From Clostridia bacterium (GTDB taxonomy: Bacteria; Bacillota; Clostridia; Christensenellales; CAG-138), in NCBI GenBank assembly GCA_030526995.1, contig JAUNBP010000011.1:1-42772 (forward strand): a DNA stretch of 42,772 nt, given 5' to 3'. The translations under genes were made by a program, and so were the position numbers. This document shows, in pieces, positions 17,212 through 25,155 of the stretch. Every line of letters starts with the position of its first letter. Positions within the stretch are counted from its first letter, which is position 1. The notes under the pieces are model-generated. The model saw only the letters and a list, made by a program, of their open reading frames with translations, was not told the DNA's origin and made no database searches.

Positions 17212-17552
17212 GACTTCTTCCCCAAGCCCGCAGCGTAGAGCTTGCCGCAGGTTTCAAACATTCCCTCATCGGTCACAAGCATCGCAATCCGGCTGTCCTT
17301 GGCAAGCTCTATCATCTCCTTCGTCGGCATCTTGCCTCTGACAAAGATGATGCAGCACATATCCATCATCAGCGCCGTGCGAATGACCTGCGGGTTTACA
17401 AGTCCCGTGAGGAGGGCTCCCCGATCCATCGCAAACGCAAGGACGTCGCTCATCATGTCGCTTCCGCAAGCCATGGTTACTTCCTTATCCAGATATTCGT
17501 TTCCCGACAGCACCTTGCCGTCGATGACGGTTACGATTTGTGACAGCTTCAT
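17208..17552 (-). CDS. DRTGG-domain protein (second in operon)
   Basis: 114 residues with the DRTGG-like core IVTVIDGKVLSGNEYLD and CGSDMMSDVLAFAMDRGALL. It is about the same length as the other DRTGG protein of the operon and has a parallel hydrophobic pattern, so the pair may form a heteromer. It follows the NuoE-like gene by 9 bases and overlaps the RsbW-like gene. Ligand unknown. Confidence 0.75.
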   Translation of the reverse strand: MKLSQIVTVIDGKVLSGNEYLDKEVTMACGSDMMSDVLAFAMDRGALLTGLVNPQVIRTALMMDMCCIIFVRGKMPTKEMIELAKDSRIAMLVTDEGMFETCGKLYAAGLGKKS

Positions 17553-17561
17553 GTTGACCTC

Positions 17562-18059
17562 TTATTTGCGATACTTCGCAACTATATCCTTGATGGCGGC
17601 AGGGGTGAGTCTGCCGAACACATCGTCGTCTATCATGATGACCGGCGCAAGACCGCAGCAGCCCAAGCAGCGGGTTGCCTCAAGCGTAAACCTGCCGTCG
17701 GGCGTCGTATGCCCCGCCTCAATCTTAAGCTCTCGCTCAAGCTCGGTGAGGATGTCCTGTGAGCCCCTGACGTAGCACGCCGTGCCCATGCACACCCGAA
17801 TCAGATGCTCGCCCTTGGGCTCAAGGTTGAACTGTGAGTAGAACGTGGATACGCCGTAAACCTGCTCCAACGGAATATTCAGCCCTGCCGCAATCATCTT
17901 CTGGACCTCTATCGGCAGATAGCCATATATCTCCTGTGCCTTTTGCATTACGGGCATCAATGCGCCCTCCTGCTCCTTGTGCTCCGCTATGACGGCGTTA
18001 AGCTGCCTCTCTTGCTCGGCGGTTCCGGCAAAAGGTATTTCGGTTTTCTTGTCTGACAT
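17562..18059 (-). CDS. hydC: NuoE-like hydrogenase subunit HydC
   Basis: 165 residues from ATG 18059, with GGAGG at six bases; the extension to 18083 lacks support. The helical N-terminal bundle ends with LMPVMQKAQEIYGYLPIEVQ, followed by the thioredoxin-like [2Fe-2S] domain with CMGTACYVRG and ATRCLGCCGLAPV, the four conserved cysteines of NuoE/HydC. It passes electrons between clusters of HydA and HydB in bifurcating hydrogenases. It is the first gene of the ten-gene operon, directly behind the promoter, and separated from hydB/hydA by the regulatory genes. Confidence 0.9.
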   Translation of the reverse strand: MSDKKTEIPFAGTAEQERQLNAVIAEHKEQEGALMPVMQKAQEIYGYLPIEVQKMIAAGLNIPLEQVYGVSTFYSQFNLEPKGEHLIRVCMGTACYVRGSQDILTELERELKIEAGHTTPDGRFTLEATRCLGCCGLAPVIMIDDDVFGRLTPAAIKDIVAKYRK

Positions 18060-18103
18060 TGATAACCTCCTTGATATTCTCATGAGTAAACCTTACTGCT
18101 TGA

Positions 18104-18130
18104 CATTGTATCACAATGCTTTACTTTTTT
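18104..18130 (-). promoter_or_regulatory. Hydrogenase operon promoter with palindrome
   Basis: On the minus strand an extended -10, TGATACAAT (18105-18113), follows a weak -35 (TGGAAA, 17-bp spacing). A 15-bp palindrome CATTGT-ATC-ACAATG (18104-18118) covers the -10. Its half-sites resemble TTGT/ACAA of Rex boxes, but the spacing is too short for the usual 18-bp Rex site. Confidence 0.5.
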
Positions 18131-18247
18131 CCACAATCTTTTTGAAATTTGTAAAAATATACAGTTTTTTGGGTCAAATCACAAAAAATCTACAACTAAT
18201 CCGCAAAAAACATTAGAAAAGGGCTATGAAAACGCAAAAAAATAAGG

Positions 18248-18253
18248 TATAAT
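18248..18253 (+). promoter_or_regulatory. -10 box for the SH3b gene
   Basis: A consensus TATAAT lies 41 bases before the ATG. The region 17 bp upstream (TATGAA) is a poor -35. The surrounding 150 bases between the divergent promoters are A/T-rich and hold no gene. Confidence 0.45.
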
Positions 18254-18294
18254 CTCAGTGTAAACAATAACCGGAAAGGAAGAAGGGATTAGAT

Positions 18295-19173
18295 ATGAGT
18301 AAGAAAAAGCTGAAAATCACCCCCCAAGGATATCTCGTTATAGCCTCTGCAGCAATCCTGCTTGTGGCCGTTATCGTGATTATCGTGGTGCTGGCAGGAG
18401 GCGGGAACAGTGATCCTGCCGATATCAACGCCAACACCTCCCCCTCGCTGTCTGCGACTCTGCCGCCTACGGACGCTACCCTTGCGCCCCAAAGCTCCAC
18501 CGCAGGCCCTGACACCTCGGCTTTGACAAGCGAAAGCTCCGCTGCCGAGACGAACACGCCCTCACCCTCGCCGTCCACCTCTACGGGCACCACTCAGGGT
18601 ACGGGCTCGACCACAACCGTAACCCCCGACCCCAATGCGCTCTCCGCACCCACGTCGGAGATGGTTAGCAATTCGGTCTCCGGTGTGCTCGCCAAGGACA
18701 ACGTCAACATGCGTCAGGGGCCGAGCACGAGCCATTCGACCGTTGCAACCGGTTTGAAAAAGGGCAGCAAGCTCACGGTCTATGTCCTCGACAACGGCTG
18801 GTACTTTTTGAAGGTTGACGCCTTGGATAAGTACGGCTACATCCGTCAGGATATGGTAACGCTGAACGGAACCCTCGGCGGCAGTACTGCCGTAACCGAA
18901 ATGACGCAGCCGGACGGTACCGTAAAGGGCAAGATTACCGCATCTGCGCTCGTTCTCAGAACCTCGCCCGAAATTGCCGACGACAACAAAAACGGCAACT
19001 ACTACAAGGATCAGGTGGTGTTCATCTATTATAAGGAAAGCGACACTGCCGGCAACGTCTTTTACTATGTCAACATCGGCGGAACCGATACCAACGGCTA
19101 TCTCTGCGCAAAGCAGGCCAGCGCAAGCAACTATATGATTTCAGCCGAAGGCACGGTTCCCGATAAACCGTAA
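18295..19173 (+). CDS. Membrane-anchored SH3b-domain protein
   Basis: 292 residues. A short basic N-terminus (SKKKLKITPQG) precedes one membrane helix (residues 13-37), then a Ser/Thr/Pro-rich, low-complexity spacer to about residue 115. Two bacterial SH3-like repeats follow: about 122-185 (VNMRQGPSTSHSTVATGLKK ... GYIRQD) and about 210-280 (LVLRTSPE ... GYLCAKQ). SH3b domains bind peptidoglycan in related proteins, so this is probably a wall-facing anchored protein. GAAGGG precedes the ATG by about 8 bases. It is transcribed alone and ends at a bidirectional terminator. Confidence 0.8.
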   Translation: MSKKKLKITPQGYLVIASAAILLVAVIVIIVVLAGGGNSDPADINANTSPSLSATLPPTDATLAPQSSTAGPDTSALTSESSAAETNTPSPSPSTSTGTTQGTGSTTTVTPDPNALSAPTSEMVSNSVSGVLAKDNVNMRQGPSTSHSTVATGLKKGSKLTVYVLDNGWYFLKVDALDKYGYIRQDMVTLNGTLGGSTAVTEMTQPDGTVKGKITASALVLRTSPEIADDNKNGNYYKDQVVFIYYKESDTAGNVFYYVNIGGTDTNGYLCAKQASASNYMISAEGTVPDKP

Positions 19174-19192
19174 CAACAACCTCCCAAAGATT

Positions 19193-19237
19193 AAAAAACC
19201 GCTTTGCTCCCCGATGGTTGCAAGGCGGTTTTTATTT
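19193..19237. terminator. Bidirectional intrinsic terminator
   Basis: The hairpin AAAACCGCTTTGC (19195-19207) pairs with GCAAGGCGGTTTT (19220-19232), with A-runs before and T-runs after. It therefore works for the SH3b gene on one strand and the convergent TtcA-like gene on the other. Confidence 0.85.
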
Positions 19238-19965
19238 TATTCCTTCGTTCGCATCCTGTCCCAAAGCCCGTACTTCTCGGTGTTGACAAGGGCGTGCAAA
19301 ATCTTTTCCTTGGCATCGGGCGTAATCTTGCACAGATGCTCCAAAAGCCGCTTTGCCTCGTCTCGCTTGGTGTTGCCTGCAATTTCACAGTTAGGCGGCA
19401 GCACGGGAAGCTCCAGCTGCCTTGCCATGGAAAGCGCATATTTCTCGGGCAGAAAGATGAGCGGCCTTATAACCGTTACATCGCTCCTCGAAAGATAGGT
19501 CACGGGAGCAAAGGTGTTCATCCTGCCCTCGTACAACATGCTCATAAACAGGGTTTCCAACACGTCCTCCCTGTTATGCCCCAAGGCTACCTTGTTGCAG
19601 CCCCTGTCCTTGGCTGCATTATTCAACGCTCCCCGTCTGAGCTTTGCGCACAGGGCGCAGGGGCTGCGCTCCTGCCTATACTCAAAAACAACCTTGCCTA
19701 TGTCCGTCCTTATGACCTCGAACGGAATGTCTATCTCCTCGGCAAGCCTGTATATCGGCTCGGTGTCCTGAAACTTTAAGCCCAGATCGAGCATTATCGC
19801 ACAAACGTCAAACTTTGCGTAAGCGAACCGCTGATACAGCTTCATCGCCCGCATCAAAAGCAGGGAATCCTTGCCCCCCGAAACCCCTACGCAGACCTTG
19901 TCCCCGTCCTCTATCATTCCATAGCGTTCGTCCGCCCGCCTTATGCTGCCCAATACCCGCTTCAT
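19237..19965 (-). CDS. TtcA-family PP-loop tRNA thiolase
   Basis: 242 residues. The PP-loop is VGVSGGKDSLLLMRAM. The mid-protein PCALCAKLRRGALNNAA carries the CxxC that holds the Fe-S cluster and sulfur in TtcA/TtuA-type enzymes, and GHNREDVLETLFMSMLYEGR is the family's second conserved block. These enzymes adenylate a tRNA base (C32 in TtcA) and replace oxygen with sulfur. AAAGGACGATT precedes the ATG. It stands alone, convergent with the SH3b gene. Clostridial members may differ in target from E. coli TtcA. Confidence 0.85.
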   Translation of the reverse strand: MKRVLGSIRRADERYGMIEDGDKVCVGVSGGKDSLLLMRAMKLYQRFAYAKFDVCAIMLDLGLKFQDTEPIYRLAEEIDIPFEVIRTDIGKVVFEYRQERSPCALCAKLRRGALNNAAKDRGCNKVALGHNREDVLETLFMSMLYEGRMNTFAPVTYLSRSDVTVIRPLIFLPEKYALSMARQLELPVLPPNCEIAGNTKRDEAKRLLEHLCKITPDAKEKILHALVNTEKYGLWDRMRTKE

Positions 19966-20009
19966 AATCGTCCTTTCAAAAACATTTGCGTAAATTATAC
20001 GTCACCCTA

Positions 20010-20038
20010 TTGCATTTTGCAAGCTGCCATGTTACAAT
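20010..20038 (+). promoter_or_regulatory. metK promoter
   Basis: TTGCAT (20010-20015), 17 bp, TACAAT (20033-20038) with an extended TG (20030-20031). Transcription should start near 20045, just before the riboswitch. Confidence 0.7.
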
Positions 20039-20060
20039 GACGCTCGAAAATTAAATATGC

Positions 20061-20191
20061 CTTATCAAGAGAGATGGAGGGACGGGCCCTGTGAAATCCG
20101 ACAACCTGCTTCGTGCGTGGTGCCAATTCCCGCAGCTTCGGCTGAAAGATGAGATAATTCCGCTCATCTAAAAAGTGAGCGTTTCTTTTTG
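20061..20191 (+). promoter_or_regulatory. SAM-I (S-box) riboswitch
   Basis: The aptamer spans 20061-20153 with the S-box landmarks CTTATCAAGAGAGATGGAGG, GACGGGCCC, TGAAATCC, GGTGCCAATTCC and GCTGAAAGATGAG. The outer stem pairs CTTATC with GATGAG. That same GATGAG (20148-20153) can instead pair with CTCATC (20163-20168), which is the 5' arm of the terminator, so the antiterminator and terminator exclude each other. High SAM should stabilise the aptamer and stop metK transcription, as is known for this class. Confidence 0.95.
20161..20190 (+). terminator. Riboswitch terminator
   Basis: CGCTCA (20161-20166) pairs with TGAGCG (20176-20181), followed by TTTCTTTTTG. It ends 25 bases before the metK ATG and serves as the riboswitch expression platform. 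Confidence 0.9.
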
Positions 20192-20214
20192 TAAGGCAGA
20201 CGAAAGGAAAAACC

Positions 20215-21390
20215 ATGGCAAAAACTCTATTTACAAGCGAATCCGTTACTATCGGGCATCCCGATAAAATCTGCGACCAGCTCTCCGACGCCATCCTTGA
20301 CGAGATGCTGAGAAACGACCCCAACTCCCGAGTTGCCTGCGAATGCACCGCAACTACGGGGCTTGTCGTCGTTATGGGCGAAATTACTACTTCCTGCTAT
20401 GTGGATATTGCCTCGCTCGTTCGCAAAACCGTCTGCGAGATAGGCTATGACCGTGCCAAATACGGCTTTGACGGCAGCACCTGCGGCGTAATTTTGGCCC
20501 TCGACTCTCAATCCCCCGATATTGCGCTCGGCGTGGACAGGTCCTTGGAGCAAAAGCAGGGCGTTGAAACCGACGATATGGAAACCGGAGCCGGCGATCA
20601 GGGCATGATGTTTGGCTATGCCTGCGACGAAACCCCCGAGCTCATGCCGCTGCCCATCTCCCTTGCGCACGCCCTGACCCGCACCCTCACAGCCGTCAGA
20701 CAGGACGGCAGTCTGCCCTACCTCCGTCCCGACGGAAAGGCGCAGGTCACGGTTGCCTATGAAAACGGCAGGCCCGTAAGCGTTGACACCGTCGTCGTCT
20801 CCACCCAGCACGATGAACACACCGATATCGAAACGCTGCGCTCCGATATTACAAACAGGGTTATCCTGCCCACGATTCCCAAAGAACTCATGAGCCCAAA
20901 TACACGCATCCTGATAAACCCCACCGGCAGGTTCGTTGTCGGCGGGCCGCACGGCGATACGGGTCTTACAGGGCGCAAGATTATAGTCGATACCTACGGC
21001 GGCTATGCCCGCCACGGCGGGGGCGCCTTCTCCGGCAAGGATCCGACCAAGGTCGATCGCAGTGCAGCCTATATGGCAAGGTACATAGCCAAAAACATCG
21101 TTGCAGCGGGGCTTGCCTCCCGTTGTGAAATTCAGATAGCCTATGCCATAGGCGTTGCCAACCCCGTCTCCGTCCTCGTGGATACGCAGGGCAGCGGTAC
21201 CGTCTCCGACGATGCCCTCTCCCAAGCCGTTAAAAAGGTCTTTGACCTAAGGCCCGATGCCATCATCCGCAGGCTGAACCTGCGCTCGCCCATATATTTG
21301 CAGACCGCCAAAAACGGGCACTTCGGCAACCCCGACTTCCCGTGGGAAAAAACCGATATGGCGGAAAAGTTGAGGGCGGCGGTGAGGTAA
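20215..21390 (+). CDS. metK: S-adenosylmethionine synthetase
   Basis: 391 residues, full length for the family. It makes SAM from methionine and ATP in the cytoplasm. The motifs are [20 protein letters not shown] at the N-terminus, [12 protein letters not shown] (signature 1), [20 protein letters not shown] (signature 2) and the lysines of the active site. AAAGGAAAAACC precedes the ATG. The gene is monocistronic behind its own SAM riboswitch; the next gene has a separate promoter. Confidence 0.97.
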   Translation: MAKTLFTSESVTIGHPDKICDQLSDAILDEMLRNDPNSRVACECTATTGLVVVMGEITTSCYVDIASLVRKTVCEIGYDRAKYGFDGSTCGVILALDSQSPDIALGVDRSLEQKQGVETDDMETGAGDQGMMFGYACDETPELMPLPISLAHALTRTLTAVRQDGSLPYLRPDGKAQVTVAYENGRPVSVDTVVVSTQHDEHTDIETLRSDITNRVILPTIPKELMSPNTRILINPTGRFVVGGPHGDTGLTGRKIIVDTYGGYARHGGGAFSGKDPTKVDRSAAYMARYIAKNIVAAGLASRCEIQIAYAIGVANPVSVLVDTQGSGTVSDDALSQAVKKVFDLRPDAIIRRLNLRSPIYLQTAKNGHFGNPDFPWEKTDMAEKLRAAVR

Positions 21391-21406
21391 TAAAATAGTT
21401 TTTTTG

Positions 21407-21436
21407 TTGACATTAAAAATGCCTTTATGCTATACT
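21407..21436 (+). promoter_or_regulatory. Promoter of the NPCBM lipoprotein gene
   Basis: TTGACA (21407-21412), 18 bp, TATACT (21431-21436), immediately after the metK stop. A short GC hairpin (CCGCC...GGCGG, about 21453-21471) lies in the leader before the ribosome site GAGGAGGG. Confidence 0.7.
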
Positions 21437-21505
21437 TGAAATAGGAAGTGGCCGCCTTTTTATAGGGCGGGATTGAAAAGTGAATTATATGAGGAGGGAT
21501 TTTTA

Positions 21506-22480
21506 ATGTACAAGAAAATTTTATTCGTTGTCGTAGCTTTGCTATTGACCGTCACTTCGTTTACGGGCTGCAAAACCAACTCTTGTGATGTTTGCGGCAG
21601 GGGCAATGTTTCATTGATTAGTCTTTACGGGAACGGCAATGCGCCCTTTATTTGTGAGAGCTGTTTTAACAGCTTATATTCGTCCGGGGCGAATGGCGGT
21701 ACGGAGGAGTTGCCGACACCTACGCCTTCTTCGGGCTCCGAACTGGATGTAAAGATTCAGGCAATCAACGATACGCTCGATGAGTATATTGCAAGCGGGA
21801 ACTACGAGGGTGCGACCGCCTACATTATTGAACAGCTCGATTTGCTTAAGGTCTCTTACAGCAACGGGGATTTTTCCGAATTGGAGCAGCGTAAGACCTC
21901 GTGCATGAATGAATATCGCCAACGGGCACTGCTGCAGGCTACTCAAGCATATGAGAATGAGGGTTATCAAAGTGCCTTGGACGTCCTCTACCATGCCCGC
22001 ACCATACTCGGCGGCGATGATATCGAAATAAACAGTGCCATCGAGTATTACAACCAATTCGGAACGCTGCTGTTTACCGATTTTTTGGATGAGTATTTTT
22101 ACCGCGGAGAGTCCGGTTGGAGGGTGGAAACGGATGTGTTGGATAATACCGGCGCAGAGTATTCTACTGCAGTTAGATTATATGCTCCCAATGGAGGCTC
22201 TAACGCCTACGTGTACCTGCTTTCGGGAGCGCACACGAGTTTTTCCGGCCGCATCTTCTTGGGCTATGACGACCGCTCAAACGATGATGTATATCATACC
22301 GTCAGCATATATGGGGACGACGAACTGCTGTGGTCCTCTCCTAAGATTACAATGGGAGTAATGCCTATTGATTTTGCTGTAGATATAAGCGGATGTTCTC
22401 AGTTGAAAATCGATGTATATCGCTCAAGCGCATATAATTATGCCTATATCTACGTTGCAAACGGAGCCTTGAACCCATAG
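21506..22480 (+). CDS. Lipoprotein with Cys motif and NPCBM-like domain
   Basis: 324 residues from ATG 21506, with GAGGAGGG upstream; a start at 21473 would put the ribosome site inside the gene. The signal peptide is MYKKILFVVVALLLTVTSFT, with the lipobox cysteine in FTGC. The mature N-terminus has CDVCGRGN ... CESCFNSL, a zinc-ribbon-like pair unusual for an exported protein. A helical, TPR-like middle (about 90-190; GYQSALDVLYHARTIL) leads to a C-terminal domain resembling NPCBM/NEW2 carbohydrate-binding modules (VYLLSGAHTSFSGRIFLGYD; ending VYRSSAYNYAYIYVANG). It is probably a surface glycan-binding protein. No partner gene. Confidence 0.7.
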   Translation: MYKKILFVVVALLLTVTSFTGCKTNSCDVCGRGNVSLISLYGNGNAPFICESCFNSLYSSGANGGTEELPTPTPSSGSELDVKIQAINDTLDEYIASGNYEGATAYIIEQLDLLKVSYSNGDFSELEQRKTSCMNEYRQRALLQATQAYENEGYQSALDVLYHARTILGGDDIEINSAIEYYNQFGTLLFTDFLDEYFYRGESGWRVETDVLDNTGAEYSTAVRLYAPNGGSNAYVYLLSGAHTSFSGRIFLGYDDRSNDDVYHTVSIYGDDELLWSSPKITMGVMPIDFAVDISGCSQLKIDVYRSSAYNYAYIYVANGALNP

Positions 22481-22531
22481 GTTAAGGCGTTAATTGGGCA
22501 TGGCAAAATAGGCCGCCGTTTTTGGGTTGTC

Positions 22532-22628
22532 GACGGCGGGCGGATGGTATCCGCCCCTATCGGGGGGGTTGCCCGTGAGGGGTTTGAGCGTCGGCGGCGG
22601 GCGGATGATATCCGCCCCTACAGGGCGG
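22532..22628. repeat. Dispersed palindromic repeat, two tandem copies
   Basis: Two copies (22532-22566 and 22591-22628) share the core GGCGGATG(G/A)TATCCGCCCC, a near-perfect palindrome. The 26 bases 22596-22621 recur exactly, inverted, at 42654-42679. The right copy runs into the 3' end of trxA and supplies its TAG stop. These are REP-like or MITE-like intergenic repeats; no transposase is seen. Confidence 0.75.
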
Positions 22629-22947
22629 AGTCTATCATGGCGGCAACGAGGTGCTTGGGTTTTGCGCCTACGGACTTTTCCAAGATATCGCCGTCCTTGA
22701 ACAGGATGAGGCAGGGGATTGTATTTATCTTGTATCTTTCTGCCAGTTCGCCCTGTTCGTCCACGTTGACCTTCATGACCTTGACCTTGCCTGCGTACTC
22801 GTCTGCAATCTGCTCGACTATCGGCATGAGCATACGGCAGGGACCGCACCAGCTTGCCCAGAAGTCTACCAAAACGGGCATATCGCCGTTTATAATCTCG
22901 TCAAAGTTTTCCATGCTTCCTACTATCATGTTCTCATTCATCTTCAT
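22618..22947 (-). CDS. trxA: Thioredoxin
   Basis: 109 residues with active site WASWCGPCRMLMP and the cis-proline in INTIPCLILFKDG. This is the full thioredoxin fold. It reduces protein disulfides in the cytoplasm. The start is ambiguous: GGAGG is only 3 bases before ATG 22947 but 9 before ATG 22941, which makes 22941 the better fit; both overlap the end of the upstream RseC-like gene. A dispersed repeat provides the stop codon. It is the last gene of the hisS-aspS operon. Confidence 0.93.
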   Translation of the reverse strand: MKMNENMIVGSMENFDEIINGDMPVLVDFWASWCGPCRMLMPIVEQIADEYAGKVKVMKVNVDEQGELAERYKINTIPCLILFKDGDILEKSVGAKPKHLVAAMIDSAL

Positions 22948-23362
22948 CTTCCTCCGTTACTATACTGTTTATTATTGGGGTGAACCTGCGGCTGTTTCTG
23001 AGCCTTCTCTCTATTAGCCGCAAAATTATATACGAGACTGCACAGCTTCCCAAGCCCAGACAGACCGCCCAGACGTCGCTGAAAAGCGAGCCTATGTAGG
23101 TGCCTATAAGCAGCAGGGCGAGCGGAATTGCATAGCAGAGCGTGGTTGCAATCAGCATGGACGAGGATTTTAGGCTCACGACCACCCTATCCCCGACCTT
23201 GACGCCCACCTTATCGTCTGCGCAGGTTTCCATCTCCTTATCGCCTGCGCTCAGGCAGGCTCCGCAGCGCTTGCAGGCTGCCGTCCTTGTAAAGCGCACC
23301 CTTGCCCTGCCCTCTGAGACCTCCGTTACCGTGCCTATATGTACCAACTCTTCCGCTGCCAT
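22934..23362 (-). CDS. RseC/MucC-family (SoxR-reducing) membrane protein
   Basis: 142 residues. The N-terminal cysteine cluster CKRCGACLSAGDKEMETC is typical of RseC family members, followed by a small beta domain (GVKVGDRVVVSLKSS) and two membrane helices (about 75-95 and 98-120). The acidic C-terminus is EEDEDE. The family modulates sigma-E or SoxR reduction in proteobacteria; in Clostridia it often accompanies Rnf/redox genes. Here it sits between aspS and trxA, overlapping trxA and abutting aspS at base 23362. Confidence 0.8.
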   Translation of the reverse strand: MAAEELVHIGTVTEVSEGRARVRFTRTAACKRCGACLSAGDKEMETCADDKVGVKVGDRVVVSLKSSSMLIATTLCYAIPLALLLIGTYIGSLFSDVWAVCLGLGSCAVSYIILRLIERRLRNSRRFTPIINSIVTEEDEDE

Positions 23363-25155
23363 TATTCTTCCTCCGTAACGCAGCGAATATGCAGCTCGTC
23401 AAGCTGCTTCTTATCCACGCCGTAGGGGGCGCCCGTCAGCGGGCAGGCGGCGCTTTGCACCTTTGGGAAGGCGATAACGTCCCTGATGTTCTGCGTTTCG
23501 CAAATCAGCATTGCAAGCCTGTCAAGCCCGTAGGCGAGTCCGCCGTGCGGGGGCGTGCCGTACTTGAACGCTTCGAGCAAAAAGCCGAACCGCTTCCACG
23601 CCTGCTCCTTTGTAAAGCCCAGAACCTTGAACATCTTTTCCTGCAAGACGGAGCTGTGAATACGGATGGAGCCGCCGCCTATCTCGACGCCGTTTAACAC
23701 TATGTCGTAGGCCTTTGCCCTGACCGCCCCGGGGTCGGAGTCGAGCTTGTCCAAGTCCTCGTCCATGGGCATTGTGAACGGGTGGTGCTTTGCAACGAAG
23801 CGTTCGTCCTCCTCGCTCCACTCCAAAAGCGGAAACTCGGTGACCCACAGCAGGTTGTATTGATTTTTCGGAATCAAGTTCAGCTTTTCTGCCACCCTCA
23901 ATCTGAGGTTTCCGAGCGACGCCCAGACCGTATCATTATTGTCCGCAACGATGAACAGGATGTCGCCCGTTTCGGCGTTTGCGAGCCTCTTTATCTCGTT
24001 CATCTCGTCCTCGGTCAAAAACTTTGCTATCGGGGAAACTATGCCCTCCGCCTTATAATTTATCCACGCAAGTCCCTTGGCACGGTAGGTCTTTACCCAC
24101 TCGCCTAAGGCATCTATCTCCTTTCTTGAGATATGCGCACTTGCGCCCTTGGCGTTTATGCAACGGACGCTGCCGCCTCCCTCAATCGCATTTTTGAACA
24201 CCGAAAAGCCGCAATTTTTGACGGCTGAACTGAGGTCGCAAAGCTCCATTGCAAACCTCGTGTCGGGCTTGTCGGAGCCGTACCTGTTCATCGCCTCTAT
24301 CCAAGTGAGCCTGGGAAGCGGCAGCCTTACATCGACGTTCAGCGTTTCTTTGAACAGCCTCTGCAAAAAGCCCTCGTTCACAGCCATCACATCGTCCGCC
24401 TCGACGAACGAAAGCTCCATATCTATCTGCGTAAAGTCGGGCTGCCTGTCCGCCCTTAAATCCTCGTCCCTAAAGCATCTTGCAATCTGCATATACCTGT
24501 CGTAGCCCGAGACCATCAACAGCTGCTTGAAGAGCTGCGGGCTCTGCGGAAGCGCATAAAACCCGCCCGCATGAACCCTGCTCGGAACGAGGTAGTCCCT
24601 CGCGCCCTCGGGTGTGCTCGCCGTGAGCAGCGGAGTTTCTATCTCGTAAAAGCCCTGCTCGTCAAAGTAGTTCCTTGCGATATGCGCAATTTTATGGCGC
24701 ATGATGAGGTTTCGCTGCATACAGGGGCGGCGAAGGTCCAAATATCTGTACTTCAGGCGCAAGAGCTCGTTTGCATTGCAGTTGTCATCGACCTCGATGG
24801 GCGGGGTTTCGCTCTTGGACAGTATCTTAAACTCGGAAACCAAGACCTCAACTTCGCCGGTTTCCATGTTGGGGTTTACCATGTTGCCCGTGCGCTCCAC
24901 GAGCCTGCCCCGAACCGCCAGCACGAACTCGGAACGAATCGTGCTCGCCCTCTCATAGTCCTCTGCACTTAAGGTTGAGGAGTCGAACACTATCTGCATA
25001 AGTCCGCTCCTGTCCCTAAGCTGCACGAATATCAATGCGCCCAAGTCCCTGCGCACGTTCGTCCAGCCCATCAGCGTTACTTCCCTGCCTACATCCGCCT
25101 TTTTCAGCTCCGTGCAGTAGCAACTGCGTTTCCAACCACTCAATAATTCGCTCAT
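23362..25155 (-). CDS. aspS: Aspartyl-tRNA synthetase
   Basis: 597 residues, full bacterial length. An N-terminal OB anticodon-binding domain (VTLMGWTNVRRDLGALIFVQ) precedes the class II catalytic core with motif 2 (CFRDEDLRADRQPDFTQID), the bacterial GAD insertion, and motif 3 (GGLAYGLDRLAMLI). It charges tRNA with aspartate. It overlaps hisS by 4 bases, the usual hisS-aspS pairing of Firmicutes. Whether it is discriminating or also charges tRNA-Asn cannot be told from sequence alone. Confidence 0.96.
   Translation of the reverse strand: MSELLSGWKRSCYCTELKKADVGREVTLMGWTNVRRDLGALIFVQLRDRSGLMQIVFDSSTLSAEDYERASTIRSEFVLAVRGRLVERTGNMVNPNMETGEVEVLVSEFKILSKSETPPIEVDDNCNANELLRLKYRYLDLRRPCMQRNLIMRHKIAHIARNYFDEQGFYEIETPLLTASTPEGARDYLVPSRVHAGGFYALPQSPQLFKQLLMVSGYDRYMQIARCFRDEDLRADRQPDFTQIDMELSFVEADDVMAVNEGFLQRLFKETLNVDVRLPLPRLTWIEAMNRYGSDKPDTRFAMELCDLSSAVKNCGFSVFKNAIEGGGSVRCINAKGASAHISRKEIDALGEWVKTYRAKGLAWINYKAEGIVSPIAKFLTEDEMNEIKRLANAETGDILFIVADNNDTVWASLGNLRLRVAEKLNLIPKNQYNLLWVTEFPLLEWSEEDERFVAKHHPFTMPMDEDLDKLDSDPGAVRAKAYDIVLNGVEIGGGSIRIHSSVLQEKMFKVLGFTKEQAWKRFGFLLEAFKYGTPPHGGLAYGLDRLAMLICETQNIRDVIAFPKVQSAACPLTGAPYGVDKKQLDELHIRCVTEEE

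Noticed and set aside
18104..18118. Rex operator in the hydrogenase promoter
   Set aside because: Half-sites are only 3 bases apart whereas the Rex box is an 18-bp palindrome; kept as an unidentified palindrome.
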